NCBI RefSeq assembly: GCF_038150125.1
Contig: NZ_JBBVMF010000014.1
Coordinates: 62,001-126,000, forward strand
From: SW132 sp038150125
Lineage (GTDB): Bacteria > Bacteroidota > Rhodothermia > Balneolales > Balneolaceae
Length of the DNA: 64,000 nt
Reading direction: 5' to 3'
Below are positions 51,183 to 60,902 of the stretch, piece by piece (position 1 is the first letter of the stretch; every line of letters starts with the position of its first letter). A program made the position numbers and the translations under genes. Under the pieces are notes generated by a model. It was given only the letters and a program-made list of their open reading frames with translations. It was not told the origin of the DNA and did not search any database.

Positions 51183-53687
51183 TCACTTTTTCGCAAGATC
51201 AAACGAAAAAATATACTTTGTACCATTAGATGATTTTACCTGCAGATCAGCCTCAAGCTGACTTGTAAGTGTTTTGATAAGAAGAGTGCCCAGGGAATTT
51301 GTGTCAAGCTCTTCGAATGGTGCCGGCAGACCAATACCATTATCCGAAATTTCTATTGTAGCCCGTCCGTCTTGTCGCTTAAAAACAATTCTGATCTCTG
51401 GATTCGGATGTCCTTTAGGAAAAGCGTACTTAAGTGAATTTGTAATAATTTCATTGATCACCAGGCCGCAAGGTATTGCTTTTTTTATCGGAAGCTTTAT
51501 TGGAACGGCATCCATGTTGATGTTGATGTCTTCATCAGTCTTATTGTGCGACTTCACGATTACCCCAACAAGCTCATTGATATACTGACCAAAATCGATT
51601 TCGGATAATGTTTCATTCTGGTAAAGTTTTTCATGGATCAATCCCATAGAATTAATACGCATCTGACTGTCACGCAGGGCATTTTTCGCCTCCTCACTTT
51701 TCAAATTGTGATATTGCAGTTCAAGCAATCCAGTAATGACGGCAAGATTATTTTTTACCCTGTGATGGATTTCTGCCAGAAGCACTTTTTTCTCTTCAAG
51801 AGATTTCTTGAGTCTTTCTTCCGATTCAATACGGTCAGTGATATCCATATAAATGCCAAACATGGCGATCGGCTGCCCTTCAAGCATCACCGGCACTCCA
51901 TAGATGAATACATCGATTAAATCGCCGCTTTTTGTCCTTCGTTTTTTTGTCAGCGTGAACGTTTCCGTACTATCAGACAAATTACGAGCTACATCAAGAT
52001 CCTCTTTGGGAACAATAAGGTCATCAATATTCTCACCTTTAATGGCTTCACTGCTATAACCAAATAGAGCTTCAAAACTATGGTTAACCTGTACAATCAG
52101 AGACTCTCGGTCTAGAAGCGCAATACCCAGAGGTGAATTGCTGAATAGTTGTTCAAAGAGCTCTTCATTTCGTCGTAATTTCTCTTCGCGTTCCACGGTT
52201 TCCGAAATGTCCCTTGCTACCGCAATTACAACATCCTGGCCGAAAAACTGGCCTTTCGATAATCTGATTTCTTTGGGAAATATCTCGCCGTTCTTACGTT
52301 TTCCCCACCATCTGAAATCCTGGCTTTCTCCATTCAGGGCTTTTTGAAAGCGCTCCATCGTCTCATCCAAATCTACTTTAGATTCGGCCGCTAAAAAAGA
52401 TGGATCCTTGCCAATAATTTCATCCTTCTCATAGCCATACATCTCAAGCACGCCTTTATTGACCTCTAAAAATGTCCCTTGCTCATCCTGAATGTAGATG
52501 CTGTCTGAAATTGAATCAAAAAGTGACTGGTAGCTTTCTAAGGATGACCTGTAATTTTCCAAGGTTTTAACCTGGCTTGTTTGATCAGTAATCACCCCAA
52601 GAATTTTTTGAGGTCCTCCGTATCTTATAGCAGATCCGTACGTTTTTACATGAAGTACACGGTCGGACTTTGATATAATTCTCAAACTGGTTTCAAATGA
52701 ATCCTTTCCTTCTCGCTCCCACTGCTTTCTTTGTCGATTAATCCAGCTGAAATCATCCGGGTGGATCAAATCCTGAATGTGTAAGTTTTCTTTTAATTCA
52801 GTCTCAGAATATCCGGTCAGGTCACACATTCTGGGGTTAACATAACTAAACCGGGTTCCGCTCAGAATGTAGATACCGACGAACGACTGCTCGCTCATTA
52901 TCCGGAACTTACTCTCTGATTTACGAAGTTTATCTTCGGACAGCTGCTGGATAGTAACATCCTCAATCAAAGAATATATAGCGATAACACAGCCATTATC
53001 ATTTTTTATAACTGAATTGTGCCAGTGAGATACTATCTGGTCTCCCCGGCTGTCTGTATGCTCAGATGTAAATGTAAAATAACCCGTGTCGTTATTATTC
53101 AGCTGGTCCCTCAATTCAAAGATAGCTGGCTCATCTATAAATGAAAGTTCCTCTATCGGCTTGCCTAATACATCATGATATTGGGTATCAAACATCAGCT
53201 CTGCTTTCTCAGAGAAATCCCTGACTTTCAGCTCCTTGTCCCATTCTATCAAGGCAAATGGCATTTGGGTTCGCATCAAATCTACTCTGGGCATTTTCCT
53301 GAGATCAAGTGAATTTTGGGTCACCATCTCATGTATATCATGCGCTATCGCCATGCGCACAAGCCGGCTATTGTACCTGAATTTCTGGAAAGTAAACTGC
53401 ACAAACCATCTGTCACCCGCTTTGTTAAAGTGACGCCACAATTCTTCTGGATAGATATTCGCCAGGGATACATCTTCAATATTAAGTTCTGAAAGGGAGA
53501 CTTTCTCTCCAAGATCAGTGAGTTTCATCTCTATCAACTCATCCTTGCTAAACCCATAGCGTAACAGCGCCTGCTCGTTTGCATCTAAGATTTGAAGAGA
53601 ATTAAAATCGTAGAGAAACATGGCTTCTTTTTCAAAAAAAGAAGTGCTGGTGAGCTTTCCATTCTGATTATTACCCTTATTATTCAT
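51183..53687 (-). CDS. Multi-PAS sensor histidine kinase, HisKA_2 type
   Basis: An 834-aa cytoplasmic sensor kinase with no clear membrane helix. About five PAS domains cover residues 15-630, for example QSFVGIYILSGTRFSYVNP, ISDSIYIQDEQGTFLEVN and NSPLGIALLDRESLIVQVN. A HisKA_2 dimerisation segment with the phospho-acceptor His follows near 650 (LAEIHHRVKNNLAVI). The ATPase domain contains NEIITNSLKYAFP, the N box, and ISDNGIGLP. Response is probably to light, redox or small molecules, unknown here. No response regulator is adjacent. It is divergent from thrS with 277 bp between the starts. Confidence 0.92.
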   Translation of the reverse strand: MNNKGNNQNGKLTSTSFFEKEAMFLYDFNSLQILDANEQALLRYGFSKDELIEMKLTDLGEKVSLSELNIEDVSLANIYPEELWRHFNKAGDRWFVQFTFQKFRYNSRLVRMAIAHDIHEMVTQNSLDLRKMPRVDLMRTQMPFALIEWDKELKVRDFSEKAELMFDTQYHDVLGKPIEELSFIDEPAIFELRDQLNNNDTGYFTFTSEHTDSRGDQIVSHWHNSVIKNDNGCVIAIYSLIEDVTIQQLSEDKLRKSESKFRIMSEQSFVGIYILSGTRFSYVNPRMCDLTGYSETELKENLHIQDLIHPDDFSWINRQRKQWEREGKDSFETSLRIISKSDRVLHVKTYGSAIRYGGPQKILGVITDQTSQVKTLENYRSSLESYQSLFDSISDSIYIQDEQGTFLEVNKGVLEMYGYEKDEIIGKDPSFLAAESKVDLDETMERFQKALNGESQDFRWWGKRKNGEIFPKEIRLSKGQFFGQDVVIAVARDISETVEREEKLRRNEELFEQLFSNSPLGIALLDRESLIVQVNHSFEALFGYSSEAIKGENIDDLIVPKEDLDVARNLSDSTETFTLTKKRRTKSGDLIDVFIYGVPVMLEGQPIAMFGIYMDITDRIESEERLKKSLEEKKVLLAEIHHRVKNNLAVITGLLELQYHNLKSEEAKNALRDSQMRINSMGLIHEKLYQNETLSEIDFGQYINELVGVIVKSHNKTDEDININMDAVPIKLPIKKAIPCGLVINEIITNSLKYAFPKGHPNPEIRIVFKRQDGRATIEISDNGIGLPAPFEELDTNSLGTLLIKTLTSQLEADLQVKSSNGTKYIFSFDLAKK

Positions 53688-53964
53688 TTGCCCAAAAGCT
53701 GTTCACCGATTAAATCGTCGAAAGAATTACGTCGTGATGGATCATCAGTTTTATGATTCATTAAATACGCCTTCTCAGTTCTCTATAGATATTTAGGTAT
53801 TGATGAAGTCTGATCAGTTAATCATGTGCCGATTCCCTGTACCGGCTGTCCATATTAAAGTTTAATGCTATAAAATGATTTCGTATTTTTATCATATACT
53901 TTACATTAGTATAAACGCAATATATTAAATTTAATTTCTTTAAAAAGAGCTATTTAAAAACCTG

Positions 53965-55917
53965 ATGCCCAACGACTCTATTACGTTAACTCTTCCTGAT
54001 GGTGCTAAAAAAACATTTCCAAAAAATACAACCGGTTACGAGGTAGCTGAAAGTATTTCAACCGGTTTAGCCAGAAACGCACTGAGCATCACGTTTAACG
54101 CTTCAATTCTTGACCTTGACCGCCCTCTCAAATCCGACGGAGAAATAAGCATTAACACTTGGGAAGATGACGACGGAAAATATACCTTCTGGCATTCCTC
54201 CGCCCATATTCTTGCGGAAGCAATTCAGGAACTTTACCCTGATGCCAAGTTTGGAATAGGCCCTCCTATTGAAACTGGCTTCTATTACGACATCGATTTC
54301 GGAGGTCACTCGTTTGGCCAGGAAGACCTTGAAAAGGTTGAAGATAAAATGATTGAGATGGCTCGCAAAAAATCTGAATTCGAACGAGAAACCGTTGATC
54401 AGACTGAGGCTATAGAATATTATAAAAAGAAAGGCAACGAGTATAAAGTTGACCTTATCGAGGATCTGGACGACCAGGAAATTACGTTTTACACTCAGGG
54501 TAATTTTACAGATCTATGCAGAGGGCCCCATATCCCTCACACTGGACTTGTAAAGGCTGTGAAACTAACCAGCCTTGCCGGTGCATACTGGCGGGGTGAT
54601 GTAGACAGCAAACAGCTTACGCGCATTTATGGCGTCTCGTTCCCAAAGCAAAAGCTTCTGAAAGAGCACCTCGAACAGGTTGAGGAAGCTAAGCGCCGTG
54701 ATCATAAAAAGCTGGGCAAACAGCTCAAAATTTATATGATCGATCAAATGGTTGGCCCCGGGCTTCCGCTATGGCTGCCAAACGGAACGACACTGCGGCG
54801 AACACTTGAAGCCTTTTTACGTGATGAGCAGCTCAAAAGAGGTTACCAGGAAGTTATAACACCACATATTGCAAACCTCGAGCTGTACAAAACATCCGGA
54901 CACTATCCCTACTATCAGGATTCACAGTTTAATCCGTTTGGTGTGGAAGGCGATGAATACATGCTAAAACCGATGAACTGCCCGCATCATCATAGAATTT
55001 ATTCTTCGGATTTACGAAGCTACCGGGAACTTCCGATTCGGCTGGCAGAATTTGGGTCTGTCTATCGCTACGAACAGTCTGGCGAATTGAACGGTCTCTC
55101 CCGCGTAAGAGGCTTTACACAGGACGATGCCCATATTTATTGCACGCACGACCAGCTCAAAGATGAGATCAAAAACACTATTGAACTGACCCAGCACGTC
55201 TTTAACACGTTTGGGATGCCCGTCGATATCCGCCTTTCATTTCGGGATGATAATGACAAAAAATATGGTGGAAACTCAGAATACTGGGATCGTGCACAGG
55301 CTGAAATTAAAGAGGTAGCCGATGAGATGCAGCTCGACTACAGAGTTGCAAAAGGAGAAGCCAGTTTTTACGGTCCAAAAATAGACTTTATTATCAGGGA
55401 TGCAATTGGCCGAAAATGGCAGCTTGGCACGGTACAGGTAGATTATGTAATGCCTGAGCGGTTTGATCTGACGTACGTTGGATCCGACAATGACAAACAT
55501 CGCCCGGTTATTATTCACCGCGCACCGTTTGGATCGATGGAGCGTTTCGTGAGTATCTTGATAGAGCACTTTGCCGGCGACTTCCCCCTCTGGCTTGCAC
55601 CGCTACAGGCTAAAGTTCTTCCTATATCGGAAGATTATTCAGAATATGCCGCAAATGTTGAATCGGAATTAAAAGCCATTGGAATGCGGGTTGAAATGGA
55701 TAACCGCAGTGAACAGATCGGATCAAAAATCCGCGACGCCGAAACATCGAAAATACCCTATATGATTATTGTTGGGTCAGATGAGCAGGATAACGACTCA
55801 GTTTCTGTTCGCCGCCACAAACAAGGTGATATTGGAACGTTTCCACTTAAAGATTTTATTTATAAATTAAACGAGGAAGTCAATCAAAAACAGCTTCCTC
55901 CCACACATAACAGTTAA
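53965..55917 (+). CDS. thrS: Threonyl-tRNA synthetase
   Basis: The class II synthetase for tRNA-Thr, 650 aa. A TGS domain at residues 1-65, a second additional (editing) domain with HSSAHILAEAIQ near 75 and CRGPHIPHTG near 185, and the catalytic core from about 250. Its zinc ligands sit in LKPMNCPHHHRIYSS (Cys339, His) and in IIHRAPFGSMERF near 515. The anticodon-binding domain ends the chain (PIMIIVG-like SDEQDNDSVSVRRHKQGDIG). It opens the plus-strand translation cluster, with infC 25 bp behind it. No translational operator or T-box leader was recognised upstream. Confidence 0.97.
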   Translation: MPNDSITLTLPDGAKKTFPKNTTGYEVAESISTGLARNALSITFNASILDLDRPLKSDGEISINTWEDDDGKYTFWHSSAHILAEAIQELYPDAKFGIGPPIETGFYYDIDFGGHSFGQEDLEKVEDKMIEMARKKSEFERETVDQTEAIEYYKKKGNEYKVDLIEDLDDQEITFYTQGNFTDLCRGPHIPHTGLVKAVKLTSLAGAYWRGDVDSKQLTRIYGVSFPKQKLLKEHLEQVEEAKRRDHKKLGKQLKIYMIDQMVGPGLPLWLPNGTTLRRTLEAFLRDEQLKRGYQEVITPHIANLELYKTSGHYPYYQDSQFNPFGVEGDEYMLKPMNCPHHHRIYSSDLRSYRELPIRLAEFGSVYRYEQSGELNGLSRVRGFTQDDAHIYCTHDQLKDEIKNTIELTQHVFNTFGMPVDIRLSFRDDNDKKYGGNSEYWDRAQAEIKEVADEMQLDYRVAKGEASFYGPKIDFIIRDAIGRKWQLGTVQVDYVMPERFDLTYVGSDNDKHRPVIIHRAPFGSMERFVSILIEHFAGDFPLWLAPLQAKVLPISEDYSEYAANVESELKAIGMRVEMDNRSEQIGSKIRDAETSKIPYMIIVGSDEQDNDSVSVRRHKQGDIGTFPLKDFIYKLNEEVNQKQLPPTHNS

Positions 55918-55932
55918 TTAAATTTAAATATT

Positions 55933-55936
55933 GAGG
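55933..55936 (+). promoter_or_regulatory. Shine-Dalgarno site of infC
   Basis: GAGG lies six bases upstream of the proposed AUC start at 55943, the right spacing for a ribosome-binding site. Its presence supports an initiation event at the non-AUG codon and not at a downstream GTG. Confidence 0.6.
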
Positions 55937-55942
55937 TAACTT

Positions 55943-56485
55943 ATCGCAAGACGAAGAATACAACGAAGAAAAAGGAATGATGACCGCCCGAATATCAATG
56001 ATGAAATTCGAGCTAGTGAAGTACGGCTCATTCGTCCGGACGAGGAACATGAAATAGTGCCCCTTGAGCGTGCACTTGAAATTGCAGAGCAATTTAAACT
56101 TGACCTTGTAGAAGTTGCACCCGACGCCAAACCACCGGTATGTAAAATTATCGATTTTGGTAAATTTATGTACGAGAAGAAAAAGAAAGAGAAAGAAGCG
56201 AAGAAGAAGCAACATACTATCCAGGTGAAAGAGCTTCGTTTCCGTCCACAAACCGATGACCACGATCTTGAATTTAAAACTCGTCATGCCCGGGAGTTTC
56301 TCGAGGGCGGGGATAAAGTGAAAGCGACGGTCCAATTTCGAGGCCGGGACATGCTCTATACAGAACAGGGAAAAGAGCTTCTTCAAAACCTTGCTGAAGA
56401 GCTTGAAGATGTCAGTAAAATTGAATCGAATCCAACGATGGAAGGCCGGCGGATGATTATGATTTTGGCACCTGAAAAAAATTAA
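55943..56485 (+). CDS. infC: Translation initiation factor IF-3, AUC start codon
   Basis: IF-3, 180 aa, which binds the 30S subunit and rejects non-AUG starts. The frame goes back to ATC at 55943, giving the standard N-terminus A-R-R-R-I-Q-R-R-K-R-N-D; a stop (TAA) is two codons before. No ATG, GTG or TTG occurs in frame from that stop until the GTG at 56057, which would lose the first 38 residues of the N-domain. So AUC is the likely start, as AUU is in E. coli, where IF-3 represses its own translation. Domain marks are NDEIRASEVRLIRPDEEHE, then PPVCKIIDFGKFMYE and the C-terminal KVKATVQFRGRDM. It follows thrS after 25 bp and precedes rpmI. Confidence 0.93.
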   Translation: MARRRIQRRKRNDDRPNINDEIRASEVRLIRPDEEHEIVPLERALEIAEQFKLDLVEVAPDAKPPVCKIIDFGKFMYEKKKKEKEAKKKQHTIQVKELRFRPQTDDHDLEFKTRHAREFLEGGDKVKATVQFRGRDMLYTEQGKELLQNLAEELEDVSKIESNPTMEGRRMIMILAPEKN

Positions 56486-56556
56486 TCTGTGCTTTATTCA
56501 GGAATTAAATATCCATATCTTTCTAATCTTTAATTTTTCAGGAAATAGAAGAAGTT

Positions 56557-56754
56557 ATGCCTAAAATGAAATCAAACAGTGGTGCTAAAAAGCGATTTAA
56601 GCGAACCGGTTCCGGCAAGCTTAAGCGTAAGAAAGCTTATAAACGCCACATTCTTACTAAGAAATCACCTAAACGAAAAAATCAGCTCGGGAAAAGCACT
56701 CTTGTTCATGAAAATGATCAAAAGTCGATTGATAAGCTTCTCCCTTACATCTAA
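56557..56754 (+). CDS. rpmI: 50S ribosomal protein L35 (bL35)
   Basis: The 65-aa bL35 protein of the large ribosomal subunit: very basic, starting MPKMKSNSGAKKRFKRTGSG and continuing KRHILTKKSPKRKNQL, the family signature. Full length. It lies 71 bp after infC and 37 bp before rplT, the order kept in most bacteria, where L20 represses this transcript; no matching L20-binding fold was identified in the short leader. Confidence 0.97.
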   Translation: MPKMKSNSGAKKRFKRTGSGKLKRKKAYKRHILTKKSPKRKNQLGKSTLVHENDQKSIDKLLPYI

Positions 56755-56791
56755 TTTTTTTTTCAATACTAACTTTTAAAAACGTTATAAA

Positions 56792-57139
56792 ATGCCACGA
56801 TCAAGAAATTTGGTGGCTTCCCGTCGCCGTCGCCGTAAGATTTTAAATAAGGCGAAAGGTTACTGGGGCAGACGTAAAAACGTTTATACTGTAGCAAAAA
56901 ATGCGGTTGAAAAAGGTATGTTATACCAATACCGCGATCGAAAAAACCGGAAACGGACTTTTCGAAGGCTATGGATCACACGTATCAATGCTGCTGCCCG
57001 GTTGAACGGAACCACCTACTCAAATCTCATCCATGGTATGAAAACCAACGAGATGGAAATCAACCGGAAGATGTTAGCGGATATCGCAGTACGTGATCCC
57101 GAAACATTTTCTGAAATTGTTAAAGAAGCTTCTAAGTAA
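56792..57139 (+). CDS. rplT: 50S ribosomal protein L20 (bL20)
   Basis: The 115-aa bL20 protein, which binds 23S rRNA early in assembly. N-terminal basic helix MPRSRNLVASRRRRRKILN, then GYWGRRKNVYTVAKNAVEKG and the globular part with LWITRINAAARLNGTTYSN. Full length. Last gene of the infC-rpmI-rplT segment; a rho-independent terminator follows 21 bp after its stop, so pheS probably has a separate promoter. Confidence 0.97.
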   Translation: MPRSRNLVASRRRRRKILNKAKGYWGRRKNVYTVAKNAVEKGMLYQYRDRKNRKRTFRRLWITRINAAARLNGTTYSNLIHGMKTNEMEINRKMLADIAVRDPETFSEIVKEASK

Positions 57140-57160
57140 ACGCTTCTGAACAAATTTAAA

Positions 57161-57196
57161 CCGACAGCTTCATTCATTTGAACTGTCGGTTTTTTT
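57161..57196 (+). terminator. Rho-independent terminator after rplT
   Basis: CCGACAG at 57161 pairs with CTGTCGG at 57183 over a 15-base loop, followed directly by TTTTTTT. Confidence 0.92.
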
Positions 57197-57230
57197 ATAT
57201 TTAATGGTCATGTAAATGCTCTGTCACATA

Positions 57231-57388
57231 GTCATTCCGCACTTTGATGCGTAATCTCCCGTATCTTTGACGTTTCTGAATAATAATTGGGCACTATTTA
57301 CCTGTTGTATTTTCAGCAGTTTAAAGACTTCAAACAGACCTTGCTGAATCTCTTTGTACTGCACGTTTCAAAGATATTAAATACCGGA
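57231..57388. repeat. Degenerate copy of palindromic repeat family C
   Basis: GTCATTCCGCA at 57231 and AATCTCCCGTATCTTTG at 57253 resemble the left arm of the 43676-43794 element. TATCTTTGACGT at 57262 faces ACGTTTCAAAGATA at 57363 as an imperfect inverted repeat. It lies in the 292-bp leader between the rplT terminator and pheS and shows no gene; no attenuator or T-box is recognised. Confidence 0.5.
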
Positions 57389-57431
57389 ATCTGCTTAAAT
57401 AAATTTATTACCTGTCAATTCTTTAAACACT

Positions 57432-58439
57432 ATGATTGAAAAAATTGCGAACCTGAAAAATGAGATTTCGTCATTTACTATTAATAATAATGAGGATCTC
57501 GAGAATTTCAGGTTAGAATTTCTCTCGCGAAACGGGAAAATACAGGATATGTTCAAGTTGATGGGATCTGTCCCAAAGGAGGATAAAGCCAGCGTTGGGA
57601 AGGCAATGAACGAGGTGAAAAACCTTGCTCAGAATAAATATGACGAAGCAAAAGCAAATCTGCATAAAAAGAAAAAGAAATCTTTTGGTGCATCTGATGA
57701 CATTTCCCTTCCAATGCCTCCCCGCTACACTGGGTCACTGCATCCGCTGACCAAAGCACTGAATGAGATTAAGCAGATTTTCCTGCGGCTTGGGTTTAAC
57801 ATCGCTGATGGTCCGGAGCTCGAAGATGATTTTCACAACTTTACGGCGCTTAACTTCCCGCCCGATCACCCCGCACGAGACATGCAGGATACGTTTTTTG
57901 TGAGGCGATCCGATGAACATCCTGATAAAAACCAGGTCCTCCGTACTCACACATCTCCCGTTCAGATACGGCTGATGAAGCATAAGGAACTTCCCATTAG
58001 ATCAATCATGCCGGGCCGGGTCTACAGAAACGAAGCGGTGACAGCCAAATCATACTTTCAATTCAACCAGGTAGAAGGCCTCTATGTTGATGAAAACGTA
58101 ACACTTGGCGAACTGATAGAGACGCTTGTCATGTTTGCAAAACTGATGTACGGAAGTGACGTCAAATACAGGGTCCGTCCCTCCTTCTTCCCGTTTACCG
58201 AACCAAGCATGGAAATGGATATCTGGTGGGAAAACGAACAGGGCGGCCAGTGGCTTGAAATTCTCGGAGCCGGAATGGTTGACCCCAATGTATTTAATGC
58301 CGTAAACGTAGATGCTGAAAAATATACCGGGTTTGCTTTTGGTATGGGCGTCGACCGGATTGCACTCCTTCGCTACGGAATCGATGATATCCGCACGCTT
58401 TACGAGAATGATATTCGCGTACTCCAGCAGTTCAAGTAA
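57432..58439 (+). CDS. pheS: Phenylalanyl-tRNA synthetase alpha subunit
   Basis: The 335-aa catalytic alpha subunit of the alpha2-beta2 phenylalanyl-tRNA synthetase. A coiled-coil arm at residues 1-85 grips tRNA. The class II catalytic fold follows with HPLTKALNEIKQIFLRLGF, LRTHTSPVQIRLM, PGRVYRNEAVTAKSYFQFNQ, and motif 3 with GFAFGMGVDRIALLRYG. Full length, start at the ATG at 57432. pheT follows after 41 bp, as is usual. Confidence 0.96.
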   Translation: MIEKIANLKNEISSFTINNNEDLENFRLEFLSRNGKIQDMFKLMGSVPKEDKASVGKAMNEVKNLAQNKYDEAKANLHKKKKKSFGASDDISLPMPPRYTGSLHPLTKALNEIKQIFLRLGFNIADGPELEDDFHNFTALNFPPDHPARDMQDTFFVRRSDEHPDKNQVLRTHTSPVQIRLMKHKELPIRSIMPGRVYRNEAVTAKSYFQFNQVEGLYVDENVTLGELIETLVMFAKLMYGSDVKYRVRPSFFPFTEPSMEMDIWWENEQGGQWLEILGAGMVDPNVFNAVNVDAEKYTGFAFGMGVDRIALLRYGIDDIRTLYENDIRVLQQFK

Positions 58440-58480
58440 TTCAAAACTCCGCTCACGCTAAAAGCTTTACTCTATAGTCT

Positions 58481-60892
58481 ATGAAAATTTCTGTAAACTG
58501 GCTCAGACAATACGTTGAGACCGATCTATCTGACCACGACATCGCCGAAAAACTAACTCTTCTTGGCCTCGAAGTTGAAGAAATTGAACGAACCGGCCAC
58601 GACTTTGACCAGATGGTGGTAGGCCATGTTGACGATGTTCGCCCTCACCCTAATGCAGATAAACTTCAAATCTGCGATGTTAATATCGGATCCGACGTAT
58701 CACAAATTATATGCGGAGCACCGAATGTAGCGGCAGGCCAAAAAGTGGCTGTCGCAACGGTAGGCGCAACGATGCCGGTCCCCACTCCCGATGGCGATTT
58801 CCTTACCATCAAAAAAGTGAAACTACGGGGCGAACCGTCTGAAGGAATGATCTGCTCGGAGGCTGAGCTTGGGCTTAGCGACGATCACTCCGGCATCATG
58901 GTGCTGGACGACTCACTTGAGCCTGGAACGCCTTTAAACGACGCACTTGACGCCGAAGCCGACACCGTTCTTGAAATCGGGCTCACCCCCAATCGGCCGG
59001 ATGCAGCCTGCCACATTGGAGTGGCCCGTGATCTGGCTGCCGTGCTTAAAACTGATCTGAAGCATCCTTATGAGGAAGTGGCTTCATCAAAGCAAGACCT
59101 GTCTGATTACATTTCGATTGACATCAAAAATCCGGAGAAATGTCACCGATATGCTGCGTTAATGATAAAAGATGTGACTGTTCAGGAATCTCCAAACTGG
59201 CTGAAAAAGAGGCTCCGGGCCATTGGCTTGCGCCCAATCAACAACATTGTGGATGTAACAAACTTTGTGCTTCACGAGATTGGCCAGCCGCTCCACGCAT
59301 TTGATTACGATAAGATTGCCGGTAAAAAAATTGTGGTCCGGGATTTTGATGAGAAAAAAGAGTTTATCACGCTGGATGATACAACTCGCAAGGTTGCTGC
59401 TGGAACATTGTTTATTTGTGATGGAGACCGGCCGCTTGCAATTGCCGGCATTATGGGCGGCGAAGAGTCTGAAGTAAGTAACAATACATCGTCAGTTCTG
59501 ATTGAAAGCGCCTATTTTGATCCCTCCTCAACCCGGAAATCCGCAAAAAGACTTGCTCTGCAGACCGATAGCTCCTATAGGTTCGAGCGCGGAATTGACC
59601 CCACGATACAGCTTAAAGCCGGACGGCGGGCTGCAGAACTGATTGCCGACGTTTCCGGCGGTACAATTGTCGATGGCTATACGGACGTTCATCCGGTTCA
59701 ACCGGAACAGCTAACCGTTAACCTGCGAACATCAAGAGTCAATCATCTTCTTGGAACTGAGCTTCCACAAAAAGAAGTCATAGAGATTTTAAACCAACTG
59801 GAGTTCAGTACCTCTGCAAAGGATAAAGACGTGGTCAGCTGTGTAGTCCCCTATTTCAGGCCGGATGTTACCCGCGAGGTTGACCTTATTGAGGAAGTTG
59901 GCCGTGTATTCGACTACAACAATATTCCCAAGCCTGATTCATCACCATTTGTTACACCTGAACCGCTGACCGACTGGGAAGAACTGAACAATCGCCTGCG
60001 TAAGATTGCCGTTTCTCTATCTTATAAAGAAATTTCAACCAATTCACTGCTATCAAAAAAAGAAGCAGACTTACTAAGCGATGAGTCGAAACATGTGGTG
60101 ACCCTGAACCCTGTGTCGCAGGAAAATACCACCCTTCGTCCGGCACTTGCAGGTGGATTTTTAAAGGCTGTAAAGTTTAACCTGCATCGGAATGAAGACA
60201 GGCTTCGGTTCTTTGAAGTGGGGCATGTGTTCGAAAAAAATGGAAAAGGAACGTGGATCGAAGGCATCAAAGAGCACTCGCGGTTGCTGATGGGACTCTC
60301 CGGTTATCGCACTCGCGATAGCTGGACCGGTGATGCCCAACCGTTTACTATTTTTGACCTTAAAGAGGACGTAGAAGCCCTGTTTGAAACACTCGGAATC
60401 CGGGATCACATTACCCAGCATGCTGTGAATAACTACTCCCTTGAGTATAAAACTGGAGATACAACCATTGCCAGTCTATCCATTGCGGATGAAAAAATCC
60501 GTAAAGGGTTTGATGTGGATCACGAGGCCTACATCGCAGAAGTAGATATCACGATATTATCTGATCTTGACCTGATTTCTGAAGATGTTAGGTACAACAA
60601 AGTATCCAAATATCCCGCGTTTGATTTTGATGCTGCCTTCGTGGTCGATTCCGACATACGTGCGGGTGATCTCGAGCAATCTATTCGTGAAGAAGCGGGA
60701 TCCGCGCTTAAATCAGTCCACGTATTTGATGTGTATGAAGGAGAAAATATCGGCGAAGATAAAAAAAGTATTGCATTTAGACTCTCTTTTTTAGATTCTA
60801 ATAAGACATTGACGATCAACGATGTGGAACCCATAGTTAAAAAAGTTGTAAACCAGTTAGATCGTACCTACAATGCAAAGTTAAGATCATAG
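58481..60892 (+). CDS. pheT: Phenylalanyl-tRNA synthetase beta subunit
   Basis: The 803-aa beta subunit, which carries editing and tRNA-binding parts. An OB-fold tRNA-binding domain lies at about 40-150 (VVGHVDDVRPHPNADKLQIC), the B3/B4 editing module at about 215-370 (GLRPINNIVDVTNFVLHEIG, LAIAGIMGGEESEVS), B5 at about 405-480, the core-like fold (YKEISTNSLLSKKEADLL) and a C-terminal FDX-ACB domain at about 710-803 (KYPAFDFDAAFVVDSDIRAG). Full length, directly after pheS. A small coiled-coil gene begins 10 bp later. Confidence 0.96.
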   Translation: MKISVNWLRQYVETDLSDHDIAEKLTLLGLEVEEIERTGHDFDQMVVGHVDDVRPHPNADKLQICDVNIGSDVSQIICGAPNVAAGQKVAVATVGATMPVPTPDGDFLTIKKVKLRGEPSEGMICSEAELGLSDDHSGIMVLDDSLEPGTPLNDALDAEADTVLEIGLTPNRPDAACHIGVARDLAAVLKTDLKHPYEEVASSKQDLSDYISIDIKNPEKCHRYAALMIKDVTVQESPNWLKKRLRAIGLRPINNIVDVTNFVLHEIGQPLHAFDYDKIAGKKIVVRDFDEKKEFITLDDTTRKVAAGTLFICDGDRPLAIAGIMGGEESEVSNNTSSVLIESAYFDPSSTRKSAKRLALQTDSSYRFERGIDPTIQLKAGRRAAELIADVSGGTIVDGYTDVHPVQPEQLTVNLRTSRVNHLLGTELPQKEVIEILNQLEFSTSAKDKDVVSCVVPYFRPDVTREVDLIEEVGRVFDYNNIPKPDSSPFVTPEPLTDWEELNNRLRKIAVSLSYKEISTNSLLSKKEADLLSDESKHVVTLNPVSQENTTLRPALAGGFLKAVKFNLHRNEDRLRFFEVGHVFEKNGKGTWIEGIKEHSRLLMGLSGYRTRDSWTGDAQPFTIFDLKEDVEALFETLGIRDHITQHAVNNYSLEYKTGDTTIASLSIADEKIRKGFDVDHEAYIAEVDITILSDLDLISEDVRYNKVSKYPAFDFDAAFVVDSDIRAGDLEQSIREEAGSALKSVHVFDVYEGENIGEDKKSIAFRLSFLDSNKTLTINDVEPIVKKVVNQLDRTYNAKLRS

Positions 60893-60902
60893 ACATGCAC
60901 CC

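Noticed and set aside
56057..56485. infC starting at GTG 56057
   Set aside because: It removes the conserved N-terminal 38 residues, and no ribosome-binding site precedes it at the right distance.
57197..57431. T-box or attenuator in the pheS leader
   Set aside because: No specifier loop, antiterminator motif or leader peptide with Phe codons was found; the fold seen is a decayed family C repeat.
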